Shown one piece after another: positions 1-7,003 of a stretch of 16,875 nucleotides of DNA. The stretch lies in contig NZ_JBLKSS010000293.1 of assembly GCF_047607725.1 (NCBI RefSeq), positions 1 to 16,875 on the forward strand, read 5' to 3'. The notes below the pieces were generated by a model. That model saw only the letters and a program-made list of their open reading frames with translations. It searched no databases and was not told the DNA's origin. Source of the DNA: JBLKSS01 sp047607725. GTDB taxonomy: Bacteria; Pseudomonadota; Gammaproteobacteria; Enterobacterales; Enterobacteriaceae. Position 1 is the stretch's first letter, and every line of letters begins with the position of its first letter. Both the position numbers and the translations under genes were made by a program.

Positions 1-354
1 GAAAAACTCACCACGCTGTCGCGCCAGGCCGATACGGCAAAGGCGTTCAACTATCTGATGAACCACTGGCGGGCGTTGTGCTACTACGCCGGCGATGGCT
101 GGGCGGAGATCGACAATAATATCGCTGAAAACGCGCTGCGGGTAATAAGCCTGGGTCGCAAGAACTATCTGTTCTTCGGTTCGGATAGCGGCGACGACCG
201 GGCGGCGCTGATGTATATGCTGATCGGCAGTTGCAAACTGAACGGCGTGGAGCCGGAAGCGTATCTGCGCCATGTGCTGGCGATTATCGCGGATCATCCC
301 ATCAACAAAATCAAAGAGCTCCTGCCGTGGAACCTCACCATCCCTGCTGAATAA
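1..354 (+). CDS. IS66-family transposase TnpC, C-terminal part
   Basis: This is the 3' end of an open frame that enters from the left edge, with 117 codons visible. It carries the motif DNNIAENALR, whose glutamate is the last acid of the IS66 DDE catalytic triad. Next comes GRKNYLFFGSDSG and then the short C-terminal IS66_C region ending at LLPWNL. The first internal ATG is at 58, but the frame is open from base 1 and the residues before that ATG fit the family, so 58 is not a real start. No lesion is visible in this part, so the element may be complete outside the window. It would cut and join the IS ends together with the accessory proteins TnpA and TnpB, which are not visible here. Confidence 0.9.
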   Translation, partial: EKLTTLSRQADTAKAFNYLMNHWRALCYYAGDGWAEIDNNIAENALRVISLGRKNYLFFGSDSGDDRAALMYMLIGSCKLNGVEPEAYLRHVLAIIADHPINKIKELLPWNLTIPAE

Positions 355-384
355 CTTTCAATACGGCGCTGGGCGTACGCTTAC
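355..384 (+). repeat. Putative right terminal inverted repeat of the IS66 element
   Basis: The 30 bases between the transposase stop and the last GTACGCTTAC form the likely right terminal repeat. Read on the minus strand it starts GTAAGCGTACGCCCAGCG, matching the GTAA start of IS66 ends. The partner end is outside the window, so the repeat is called from position and start motif only. Confidence 0.6.
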
Positions 385-565
385 TGACCTGGCTGGCTGA
401 CGCGGATGTGTGGCGCGAGTTGGCAGCGTTAGGCGCGGTAAGCCCTTAGATTGGCACTGACGGCTTCGCGGCGATGAGGCCCGAGCCGCCGGCCACGGAG
501 GCTTTACGGCAAACGAGGCAAATGGCCTCGTTTGCCTACTGCGCTGCGCGCTTAGGGAGCTTTCG
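385..565. other. Region without a gene between the IS end and the oxidase pseudogene
   Basis: No convincing gene is visible in these 181 bases. A short plus-strand frame runs from the IS end to a TAG at 448-450 (LTWLADADVWRELAALGAVS, then P) and has protein-like composition. It may be the tail of a gene interrupted by the IS, but I cannot name it. A near-perfect hairpin lies at 508-536. Confidence 0.4.
508..536. repeat. Perfect 12-bp inverted repeat (hairpin)
   Basis: The arms GGCAAACGAGGC (508-519) and GCCTCGTTTGCC (525-536) are perfectly complementary around a 5-base loop. It lies just past the 3' end of the minus-strand oxidase pseudogene, so it may be that transcript's old terminator. 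Neither strand has a clear T-run after the stem, which weakens that reading. Confidence 0.6.
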
Positions 566-1148
566 CTATTGCGCCGCCTTATGCAGGGCAACGTGCGCCT
601 TGAAAACATCCAGCGCCTTTGGCAATTGCGCCGGATCGGGCTGTCTGCCGCTTTCCCACAGACCGGCGAAGCCAATAGCGCGGCCGCAGTGGATAAAGGC
701 TTCATCCACCCGGATGACCAGCACGCTCTTCGCCGGCACGCCGTTCTGGGCAGAACGCGCGCACAGCGCCGGCTCCACGGAAATCTGCGCCCGGCCATTC
801 ACGCGAAAACACTCCGACCAGCCCGGAATCAAAAACAGCAGGCCGGCAAACGGGTGATGCAGCAGATTGGTCAAGCCATCTAGACGATTATTGCCCCCCC
901 GATCCGGCAGCAGCAGCGTTTTATCGTTCTCTACCTGGATAAATCCCGGTTCGCCGCCCTTGGGCGAGCAGTCGAACCCACGGGGACCTTTGGGTACCCA
1001 GCACCACAAACGGCGACAGGGCGATAAGCCGACGCGCATAATCATCTATATGATCTATCTGTTTATGCAGCACGCCGGGATGGGGCGCGGCGTAATAGTC
1101 GCGCGACTGCGCGCTGTCCTTTAAAATATAGCGTTCATCAAGCAGCAT
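566..1148 (-). pseudogene. Frameshifted PPOX-type flavin-nucleotide-binding protein
   Basis: This is a broken gene of the pyridoxamine-5'-phosphate-oxidase-like (split-barrel, FMN-binding) superfamily. It most resembles the roughly 200-residue DR_2398-type subfamily, whose substrates are mostly unknown. The first frame starts at ATG 1148, eight bases after a GAGG ribosome-binding site, and reads to ...IALSPFVVLGTQ. The family sequence continues in another frame as GPRGFDCSPKGGEPGF, then LLLPDRGGNNRLDGL, LLFLIPG, FRVNGRAQIS and KSVLVIRVDEAFIHCG, ending at a TAG at 566-568. The net one-base shift falls near 985-1000. Combined length is about normal, so a single indel could be the whole lesion. 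It starts nine bases past the lnt stop and was probably the last gene of that operon. No function is expected unless frameshifting restores it. Confidence 0.8.
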
Positions 1149-1157
1149 GCCATGTCC

Positions 1158-2690
1158 TCAGGCGGGTCGGCGGCGATCAAGCACCAGCGCGGTCAATCCG
1201 GCCAGCAGCGTAACAATCCATAGCGGCCAAGAGCCGGCACGGGCGTAGGGGGTCAGCCCCCGGGTCGGGGTGACGTGGACGTTGAGCACATTGCGGGTAA
1301 ATTGCGGCAATTGCGCCAGCGGCGTCCCGTCGGCGTTGATAACCGCGGTGATGCCGTTATTGGTGCTGCGCAGCAGCGGCCGGCCCAGCTCCAGCGAGCG
1401 CATGCGCGCCATCTGGAAATGCTGCCACGGGCCGATGGAATGGCCAAACCAGGCGTCGTTGGACACGGTCAGCAGGAAGTCGGTATCGGGACGGAAATTA
1501 TCCCGCACCTGGCCACCCAGGATAATCTCGTAGCAGACGGTGGCGGTCAGTTTCATGCCGGCCACCTGCAGCTGCGGCTGCAAATACTGTCCCTGACTGA
1601 GTGAGGACATCGGCAGATTGAACAGCGGCGCCAGCGGCCGCAGAAGACTTTCAAACGGCACCGTTTCGCCGAAGGGCACCAGGTGATGCTTGTTGTAGCG
1701 ATCCTTCGAGGGATAACGGTACGACGTGTCTTCGCCTAAAACCACGATGCTGTTGTAATAATCGTAGCCGTGCGGGGTAGGCCGCGCATCGATGATGCCG
1801 GTGATTAAACGGGTATGGCCCTGCCGTAATTGTTCATCGAGTCGGGTCAGGAACGCGTTCTGGGCAATCTCGTCGTCGGGTATGGCCGATTCCGGCCAGA
1901 TGACCATCTGCGCCTTGCCGAGGGCCGGCAGGGTACGCTGCAGGTAAATATCCAACGTCGGGCCGACCTGACTGGCCTCCCATTTCATCGACTGGGCAAT
2001 ATTGCCCTGCACCAGCGCCACGTCAATGGCCCGCGCCGGCTGAGGCTGGTACCACTGTAACGAGCGCAGCGGCCAGGGCAGCAGCATCAGCGCCAGCGCG
2101 CCCAGCGCCGGCAGCCATCGCCGCAGCGCTAGCGCAAAGACTGCCAGGCCGCTTATCATCATCAGTATGAAGGTGATAGCCTGTACGCCCAAGAGCGGCG
2201 CGATCCCTTTTAGCGGTCCATCAATTTGACTGTAGCCGAATTCCAGCCAGGGGAAACCGGTCAGCACCCAGCCGCGCAGAAATTCGGTGACCGACCACAG
2301 CATCGGCGCGCCGAGCACCAGCCGCCACAGGCTGGTACGCGGCCACAGCCGTGCCAGCAGAGCGGCAAACAGCATTGGGTATAACGCCAGATAGGCGGCC
2401 ATCACCACCACCAGCGCTACGTTTACCGGGCCAGGCAGACCGCCGAATTGCGCGATGCTGACGTAGACCCAGTTAACGCCGGTGCCGAACAGGCCAAAGC
2501 CCCAGACAAAGCCCAGCCAGCCGGCCAGCCGGCCGCTGCGGTTGAGCGTGACCGCCAGCAGGCCGCAGAGCGAGATAATGGCCGCGGGCCAGAAATCGTA
2601 CGGGGAAAATGCCAGGGTGCCGCAGGCGCCGATAACGAGCGCCAGCAGCGCGCGGAGCCGCTGGCGTGCAAACAGTGAGGGGATGGCCAT
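1158..2690 (-). CDS. lnt: Apolipoprotein N-acyltransferase
   Basis: Lnt transfers an acyl chain from a phospholipid to the amino-terminal cysteine of apolipoproteins, the last step of lipoprotein maturation, and acts in the inner membrane. The 510-residue product matches E. coli Lnt (512) along its length. The N-terminal part has hydrophobic membrane segments, including LLALVIGACGTLAF and the GFPWLEFGYSQIDGPLKG region. The nitrilase-like domain begins near residue 222. The catalytic residues are present: E267 in MVIWPESAIP, K334 in DRYNKHHLVPFGE and C386 in TATVCYEII. I chose ATG 2690 (MAIPSLFARQR) because homology begins there. An upstream in-frame start at 2837 would add 49 unrelated residues overlapping corC. 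The start lies seven bases after the corC stop, so it is co-transcribed with corC. It appears functional and is normally essential. Confidence 0.97.
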   Translation of the reverse strand: MAIPSLFARQRLRALLALVIGACGTLAFSPYDFWPAAIISLCGLLAVTLNRSGRLAGWLGFVWGFGLFGTGVNWVYVSIAQFGGLPGPVNVALVVVMAAYLALYPMLFAALLARLWPRTSLWRLVLGAPMLWSVTEFLRGWVLTGFPWLEFGYSQIDGPLKGIAPLLGVQAITFILMMISGLAVFALALRRWLPALGALALMLLPWPLRSLQWYQPQPARAIDVALVQGNIAQSMKWEASQVGPTLDIYLQRTLPALGKAQMVIWPESAIPDDEIAQNAFLTRLDEQLRQGHTRLITGIIDARPTPHGYDYYNSIVVLGEDTSYRYPSKDRYNKHHLVPFGETVPFESLLRPLAPLFNLPMSSLSQGQYLQPQLQVAGMKLTATVCYEIILGGQVRDNFRPDTDFLLTVSNDAWFGHSIGPWQHFQMARMRSLELGRPLLRSTNNGITAVINADGTPLAQLPQFTRNVLNVHVTPTRGLTPYARAGSWPLWIVTLLAGLTALVLDRRRPA

Positions 2691-2697
2691 TGGGAAT

Positions 2698-3576
2698 TTA
2701 ATCTTCCATGGTGGGTTGCGGTGAATTTTCGGGTATTTTGACATGCACCTGGATAATGCGCCGGCTATCGGCCATCGCCACTTTGAAATTGTAGCCGTCG
2801 ATGTCGATGGCCTCGCCGCGCACCGGCAAATGACCAAAGGCCTGCATCATCAGGCCGCCGATGGTATCCACTTCCTCGTCGCTGAAGTGCGTATTGAAGA
2901 CCTCGTTAAAATCCTCAATGGGGGTCAGGGCGCGGATGGTGAAGGTGTGGCGGTTCAGTTGGCGGATATCCCGATCCTCTTCATCGTCGTATTCATCCTC
3001 GATTTCACCGACGATAAGCTCCAGGATATCCTCGATGGTCACCAGACCGGACACGCCGCCGAATTCATCTATGACGATGGCCATGTGATAACGCTGGGAG
3101 CGGAACTCTTTGAGCATGCGGTCCACCCGCTTGCTTTCCGGCACCATGACCGCCGGCCGCAAGATCTTCTCAATGCTAAAGGGTTCGTCGTGGCTGAGCA
3201 TGAAGGGCAGCAAATCCTTGGCCAGCAGGATCCCCTCCACATGATCTTTATCTTCGCTGATGACCGGAAAGCGGGAATGGGCCGATTCGACGATAACGTC
3301 AAGGCACTCCTGCAGGGATTGGTTCTTCTTCAGCGTAATAATCTGCGAGCGGGGGATCATGATATCCCGCACCCGCTGTTCGGCGATGTTCATGACGCCT
3401 TCCAGCATATCGCGGGTATCGGGGTCGATAAGCTCGTTCTGTTCGGAATCCCTGATAAGTTCCAAAAGATCGTCACGATTTTTCGGTTCACCGTGAAACA
3501 GCTGATTTAGCATCAGGGTAAAAAAGCCCTTCTTGGGACTGGGACTATCGTTGTTCTGCGAATGGTCGTCGCTCAT
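2698..3576 (-). CDS. corC: CorC/YbeX, CBS-domain protein of the CorC/HlyC family
   Basis: The 292-residue product is the same length as E. coli CorC (YbeX), to which it is nearly identical. The family is linked to magnesium/cobalt efflux with CorA, and YbeX has also been tied to ribosome metabolism in the ybeZYX-lnt operon. After a charged N-terminus (KKGFFTLMLNQLFHGEPKNR) come the RDMLEGVMNIAEQRVRDIMIP segment, two CBS domains (roughly residues 70-190, with SRFPVISEDKDHVEGIL and YHMAIVIDEFGGVSGLVT), an acidic linker, and the C-terminal CorC/HlyC transporter-associated domain (FNEVFNTHFSDEEVDTIGG). There are no membrane spans, so it is cytosolic or peripheral. It starts 46 bases after the ybeY stop. 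No lesion is visible. Confidence 0.96.
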   Translation of the reverse strand: MSDDHSQNNDSPSPKKGFFTLMLNQLFHGEPKNRDDLLELIRDSEQNELIDPDTRDMLEGVMNIAEQRVRDIMIPRSQIITLKKNQSLQECLDVIVESAHSRFPVISEDKDHVEGILLAKDLLPFMLSHDEPFSIEKILRPAVMVPESKRVDRMLKEFRSQRYHMAIVIDEFGGVSGLVTIEDILELIVGEIEDEYDDEEDRDIRQLNRHTFTIRALTPIEDFNEVFNTHFSDEEVDTIGGLMMQAFGHLPVRGEAIDIDGYNFKVAMADSRRIIQVHVKIPENSPQPTMED

Positions 3577-3622
3577 AGCGTTAAGTTAGTTTCACTCTCT
3601 AATAATTAAAGGGAACGGGAGA

Positions 3623-4093
3623 TTACGCGTCTTTTTCCGCAAGATAGGGATCCGGGTAACCGAGCTTTTGCATGATTTCCGTTTCCAGCGATTCCATCTC
3701 CAGGGCTTCCTCATCCAGGATATGATCATACCCTAGCAGATGCAGCGAACCGTGAACAACCATATGCGCCCAATGCGCCTCTAACGCTTTCTCCTGTTGC
3801 TGCGCTTCGCGTTCCACCACCTGGCGGCAGATGACCAAATCCCCCAGCAGGGGCAGTTCCACCTCCGGCGGTGCTTCAAAGGGAAAGGAGAGCACGTTGG
3901 TGGGCCTGTCTTTGCCGCGGTAGGTGAGGTTGAGTTCGTGGCTTTCCGCTTCGTCCACCAGGCGCACGGTGACTTCAGCGCAGTCGCGAAACAGCGGCAA
4001 TACGCCCTGCAGCCAGCGCAGAAAGTCCGCCTCGGCGGGCAGATCGCGCGCGTCATCGCAGGCCAGCTGCAGGTCCAGTATCACCTCGCTCAT
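3623..4093 (-). CDS. ybeY: Endoribonuclease YbeY
   Basis: YbeY is a single-domain zinc-dependent endoribonuclease needed for 16S rRNA 3'-end maturation and 70S ribosome quality control. The 156-residue product (E. coli 155) carries the signature HGSLHLLGYDH, giving zinc ligands H114, H118 and H124. Upstream it has LNLTYRGKDRPTNVLSFPF and LLGDLVICR, also typical of the family. The ATG at 4093 overlaps the ybeZ stop as ATGA, so translation was probably coupled to ybeZ. Because ybeZ now stops early, ribosomes reaching this start by coupling may be reduced. The frame itself is intact and the protein probably functional. Confidence 0.96.
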   Translation of the reverse strand: MSEVILDLQLACDDARDLPAEADFLRWLQGVLPLFRDCAEVTVRLVDEAESHELNLTYRGKDRPTNVLSFPFEAPPEVELPLLGDLVICRQVVEREAQQQEKALEAHWAHMVVHGSLHLLGYDHILDEEALEMESLETEIMQKLGYPDPYLAEKDA

Positions 4094-5183
4094 GCGCTAT
4101 GCTCCCCGGAGGACGGCGAATCTGAGCCGCCCTGTGCTGCACCGTTACTCTGGCCCAGGGACTCGTGTTTGCGCTCGGCGGCCAGCTGTTTTTTGCATTT
4201 CTGGTCAGCGGTTTCCCAGGCTTCATAGGCATTGACGATACGCGCCACCACCGGGGGGCGCACCACGTCTTCGCTGTGGAAGAAATTGAAGCTGATTTCC
4301 TCGACTTCCGCCAGCACTTCCACCACGTGACGCAACCCTGATTTCTGGTTGCGCGGTAGGTCTATCTGCGTGACGTCGCCGGTTATCACCGCTTTGGAAT
4401 TAAAGCCGATGCGGGTCAGGAACATCTTCATCTGTTCAATGGTGGTGTTCTGGCTCTCGTCGAGAATAATGAAGGCGTCATTCAGCGTGCGCCCGCGCAT
4501 GTAGGCCAGCGGCGCGACCTCGATGACATTGCGCTCAATCAGTTTCTCCACCCGCTCGAAGCCCAGCATCTCAAAGAGCGCGTCGTAAAGCGGGCGCAGA
4601 TAGGGTCGACCTTTTGACTCAGATCGCCGGGTAGGAAACCCAGTTTCTCTCCTGCTTCCACCGCCGGACGGGTCAGGAGAATACGGCGGATTTCCTACCG
4701 CTCCAGCGCATCTACCGCCGCCACCACCGCCAGATAGGTTTTACCGGGCCCGGCCGGGCCGACGCCGAAGGTAATGTCATGATCGAGAATGTGGGCGATA
4801 TATTGCGCCTGGTTCGACGTACGCGGTTTAATGATGCCGCGTTTGGTTTGTATATTCACCGCGCGGCCATAATCGGGCACGCTTTCCGCCGTTTGTTCCA
4901 GCACCCGGCTCTGTTTGATGGCCAGGTGGATTTGTTCCGGCTCAATATCGGCGATGATGCCGCGTAGCGGCGCCGTGTCGACGTACAGCGAGGTGAGAAT
5001 GGAGGCGGCGGCGTTGACGCACAGGGGCTTGCCTACCAGCTTGAAAATATTGTCACTCCGATTGATCTCAATGCCCAACCGGCGCTCAAGTTGCTTGATG
5101 TTGTCATCAAACGGCCCACAGAGGTTCAATAGACGGTTGTTATCTGCGGGTTCCAGCATGATTTCTTTGGTTTCGACGTTCAA
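4090..5183 (-). pseudogene. ybeZ: PhoH-like ATPase YbeZ, disrupted by an amber stop and a frameshift
   Basis: YbeZ is a cytosolic PhoH-family P-loop NTPase that works with YbeY. The N-terminal frame runs from a TTG start at 5183 (LNVETKEIMLEPADN, with AGAGGAAAGA-type sequence before it, following my alignment to E. coli YbeZ) to DALER. There a TAG at 4693-4695 replaces the glutamine codon of E. coli DALERQEIRR. Homology then continues in frame (EIRRILLTRPAVEAGEKLGF) until near 4605. There one base is missing in the codon after KVD (SQKVDP), and the rest (MLGFERVEKLIERNV to the stop at 4090) lies in another frame. The Walker A motif also reads GPAGPGKT where E. coli has GPAGTGKT. An ATG at 5288 would give a non-homologous extension. 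With two disabling lesions it is dead as a full-length protein. Confidence 0.93.
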
Positions 5184-5315
5184 ATCTTTCCTCTCGGCAC
5201 TAAAGCCATTACAGGGTGAACCACAGGCCAGGGGCTGGGAGGGCCGACAACCGGGCATATGGCTAATAAATGAAGCATCCCCGCCCACGCGTCAAGGGCA
5301 AAGACCATTATATGT

Positions 5316-5344
5316 ATATTGGGGCACAATTAGTGCAATGCAAC
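5316..5344 (-). promoter_or_regulatory. Heat-shock (sigma-32)-like promoter of the ybeZ-ybeY-corC-lnt operon
   Basis: On the minus strand GTTGCAT (5344-5338) is followed after 13 bases by CCCCAATAT (5324-5316). This resembles the sigma-32 pattern CTTGAA-N13-17-CCCCATNT. E. coli ybeZYX-lnt is known to be heat-shock regulated, which fits. A consensus sigma-70 -10 hexamer TATAAT lies just downstream at 5312-5307 but has no good -35 at normal spacing. Either would give a leader of about 120-130 bases before the ybeZ start. Confidence 0.6.
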
Positions 5345-5407
5345 CAGGGCAACGGCGAGGCGGCGGAGCGGAGCGGCGCCCTGGCGTGATGACGGGCGGG
5401 GGGGGGC

Positions 5408-6832
5408 TCACGGCTGGTAAATACCCACGCCCAGTTCGTTCTCTTTACGGGTGCGGGCAATGACCGACGCCGGACTTTCATGGCTGCGCAATGCCATTTG
5501 ATCCTCGCTGCGCAACAGGACGCCGCGCAGCGAATTGGGATAGACATCCACAATTTCCACATCGACGAATTTGCCTATCATAGATGGCGCGCCTTCAAAA
5601 TTGACGACCCGATTGTTCTCGGTGCGCCCGGACAGTTCCATTACATTTTTGCGCGATGTGCCTTCCACGAGAATACGCTGCACCGTACCCTGCATGCGGC
5701 GGCTGAACTGCATGGCTTGTTGCGTGATGCGTTTCTGCAAAATATGCAGCCGCTGCTTTTTCTCTTCTTCGCTGACGTCGTCCACCATATCAGCGGCGGG
5801 GGTACCGGGACGGGCGGAGTAAATAAAGCTGAAGCTCATGTCGAAATTCACGTCGGCGATAAGGTTCATCGTTTGCTCAAAATCGTGCTGGGTTTCGCCC
5901 GGGAAGCCGATGATGAAGTCCGAGCTGATTTGTATATCCGGGCGCGCTTTGCGCAGCCGGCGGATGATCGATTTATATTCCAGCGCGGTATGGGCGCGTT
6001 TCATCATGGTCAGGATGCGATCGGAGCCGCTTTGCACCGGCAGATGCACGAAGCTGACCAGCTCCGGGGTATCGCGGTAGACATCGATAATATCGTCGGT
6101 GAACTCGATGGGATGGCTGGTGATATACCGGATGCGGTCAATCCCGTCGATGGCCGCCACCAGCCGCAGCAGTTCGGCGAAGGTGCAGATACCGCCGTTA
6201 TAGCTGGCGCCGCGATAGGCGTTGACGTTCTGCCCCAGCAGGTTGACTTCGCGTACACCCTGATCCGCCAGCTGGGCAATCTCGAACAGAATATCGTCGC
6301 ACGGACGGCTGACTTCCTCGCCGCGGGTGTAGGGCACGACGCAGAAACTGCAGTATTTGTTGCAGCCTTCCATGATCGAGACAAAGGCGGTCGGCCCTTC
6401 CGCGAGCGGCTCCGGCAGCCGGTCAAACTTTTCAATTTCCGGGAAGCTGATATCCACCACCGGGCTGCGGGTGCCGTTGACGTGATTAATCATTTCCGGC
6501 AGGCGGTGCAGGGTCTGCGGCCCGAAAATGATATCCACATAATTGGCCCGTTCGCGGATATGGGCGCCTTCCTGAGACGCCACGCAGCCGCCGACGCCGA
6601 TAATCAAATCCGGCCGGGCTTCCTTCAACATCCGCCAGCGGCCCAGCTGATGAAATACCTTCTCCTGCGCTTTTTCCCGGATGGAGCAGGTATTGAGCAG
6701 CAGGACATCCGCCTCTTCGGGGTTGTCCGTCAACTGGTAGCCGTGGGTGCTATCCAGTAAGTCGGCCATCTTGGATGAATCGTATTCATTCATCTGACAG
6801 CCCCAGGTTTTGATATGGAGTTTTTTGGTCAT
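5408..6832 (-). CDS. miaB: tRNA-2-methylthio-N6-isopentenyladenosine-37 synthase
   Basis: MiaB is a radical-SAM methylthiotransferase that adds a methylthio group to isopentenyl-A37 in tRNAs reading U-starting codons, in the cytosol. The product is 474 residues, exactly the E. coli length. The N-terminal domain has the second cluster's cysteines C12 (WGCQMN), C49 (NTCSIREKAQ) and C83 (GVGGCVASQ). The radical-SAM cluster is C157, C161 and C164 in GCNKYCSFCVVPYTRGEE. A TRAM domain follows near the C-terminus (ILVEGTSRK...LSGRTENNRVVNF). I chose ATG 6832 (MTKKLHIKTWGC) because E. coli MiaB starts there; a TTG 18 bases upstream would add six residues. It is divergent from ubiF and intact. Confidence 0.97.
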   Translation of the reverse strand: MTKKLHIKTWGCQMNEYDSSKMADLLDSTHGYQLTDNPEEADVLLLNTCSIREKAQEKVFHQLGRWRMLKEARPDLIIGVGGCVASQEGAHIRERANYVDIIFGPQTLHRLPEMINHVNGTRSPVVDISFPEIEKFDRLPEPLAEGPTAFVSIMEGCNKYCSFCVVPYTRGEEVSRPCDDILFEIAQLADQGVREVNLLGQNVNAYRGASYNGGICTFAELLRLVAAIDGIDRIRYITSHPIEFTDDIIDVYRDTPELVSFVHLPVQSGSDRILTMMKRAHTALEYKSIIRRLRKARPDIQISSDFIIGFPGETQHDFEQTMNLIADVNFDMSFSFIYSARPGTPAADMVDDVSEEEKKQRLHILQKRITQQAMQFSRRMQGTVQRILVEGTSRKNVMELSGRTENNRVVNFEGAPSMIGKFVDVEIVDVYPNSLRGVLLRSEDQMALRSHESPASVIARTRKENELGVGIYQP

Positions 6833-6862
6833 TAGCTTGCTATTACTCAATGCAGTATTAAA

Positions 6863-6876
6863 AAGCCCGCAGGCTT
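6863..6876 (-). terminator. Terminator-like hairpin in the miaB leader
   Basis: On the minus strand AAGCC (6876-6872), a TGCG loop and GGCTT (6867-6863) form a 5-bp stem followed by TTT then AAT. It lies between the candidate miaB promoter and the miaB start, so it could act as a weak attenuator of miaB. The stem is short and this is a structural suggestion only. Confidence 0.35.
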
Positions 6877-6888
6877 GCGCAGGCGCGT

Positions 6889-6894
6889 ATTGTA
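6889..6894 (-). promoter_or_regulatory. Candidate -10 box for miaB
   Basis: TACAAT on the minus strand (6894-6889) is a good -10 hexamer about 57 bases before the miaB ATG. At 16-18 bases upstream I see only GGTCAC/TGGTCA/CTGGTC, a poor -35 match. The call rests on the -10 box and position alone. Confidence 0.4.
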
Positions 6895-6959
6895 ATCCTT
6901 TGCCGGTGTTGTGACCAGTCTAGCGCGTACGGCGCATCTTTAAAGGGTCAATTTTGCGG

Positions 6960-6965
6960 TACACT
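6960..6965 (+). promoter_or_regulatory. Candidate -10 box for ubiF
   Basis: TACACT at 6960-6965 lies about 39 bases before the ubiF ATG. A weak -35 (CTTTAA) sits about 16 bases upstream. The two divergent genes miaB and ubiF share this 171-base region. Low certainty. Confidence 0.3.
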
Positions 6966-7003
6966 ACCGGAATCTGAAAATAATAGCGTAGGTATTGGCC
7001 GAA

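Larger units (their letters stand above)
1..384 (+). mobile_element. Right end of an IS66-family insertion sequence
   Basis: The left edge of the window lies inside an insertion sequence. It contains the 3' part of an IS66-type transposase gene. About 30 bases after its stop the sequence ends in ...GTACGCTTAC (to 384), which on the other strand reads GTAAGCGTAC..., as expected for IS66-family termini that begin GTAA. The left end is outside the window, so the target duplication cannot be verified; the 8 bases 385-392 would be the candidate copy. Family assignment comes from the protein; the exact end at 384 is inferred from the terminal motif. Confidence 0.75.

Noticed and set aside
2691..2837. 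49-codon N-terminal extension of lnt
   Set aside because: It overlaps the corC 3' end, is unrelated to Lnt, and homology starts exactly at ATG 2690.
2743..3510. A 255-codon plus-strand open frame
   Set aside because: It is antisense to corC, whose protein matches E. coli CorC along its full length.
5324..5337. GCAC-N5-GTGC inverted repeat resembling an NtrC site upstream of ybeZ
   Set aside because: NtrC sites have seven bases between the half-sites, and the bases here are better explained as the spacer of the heat-shock-like promoter.
5480..6760. A 426-codon plus-strand open frame
   Set aside because: It lies entirely antisense to intact miaB and reads as His/Ala/Asp-rich antisense composition without any family motif.
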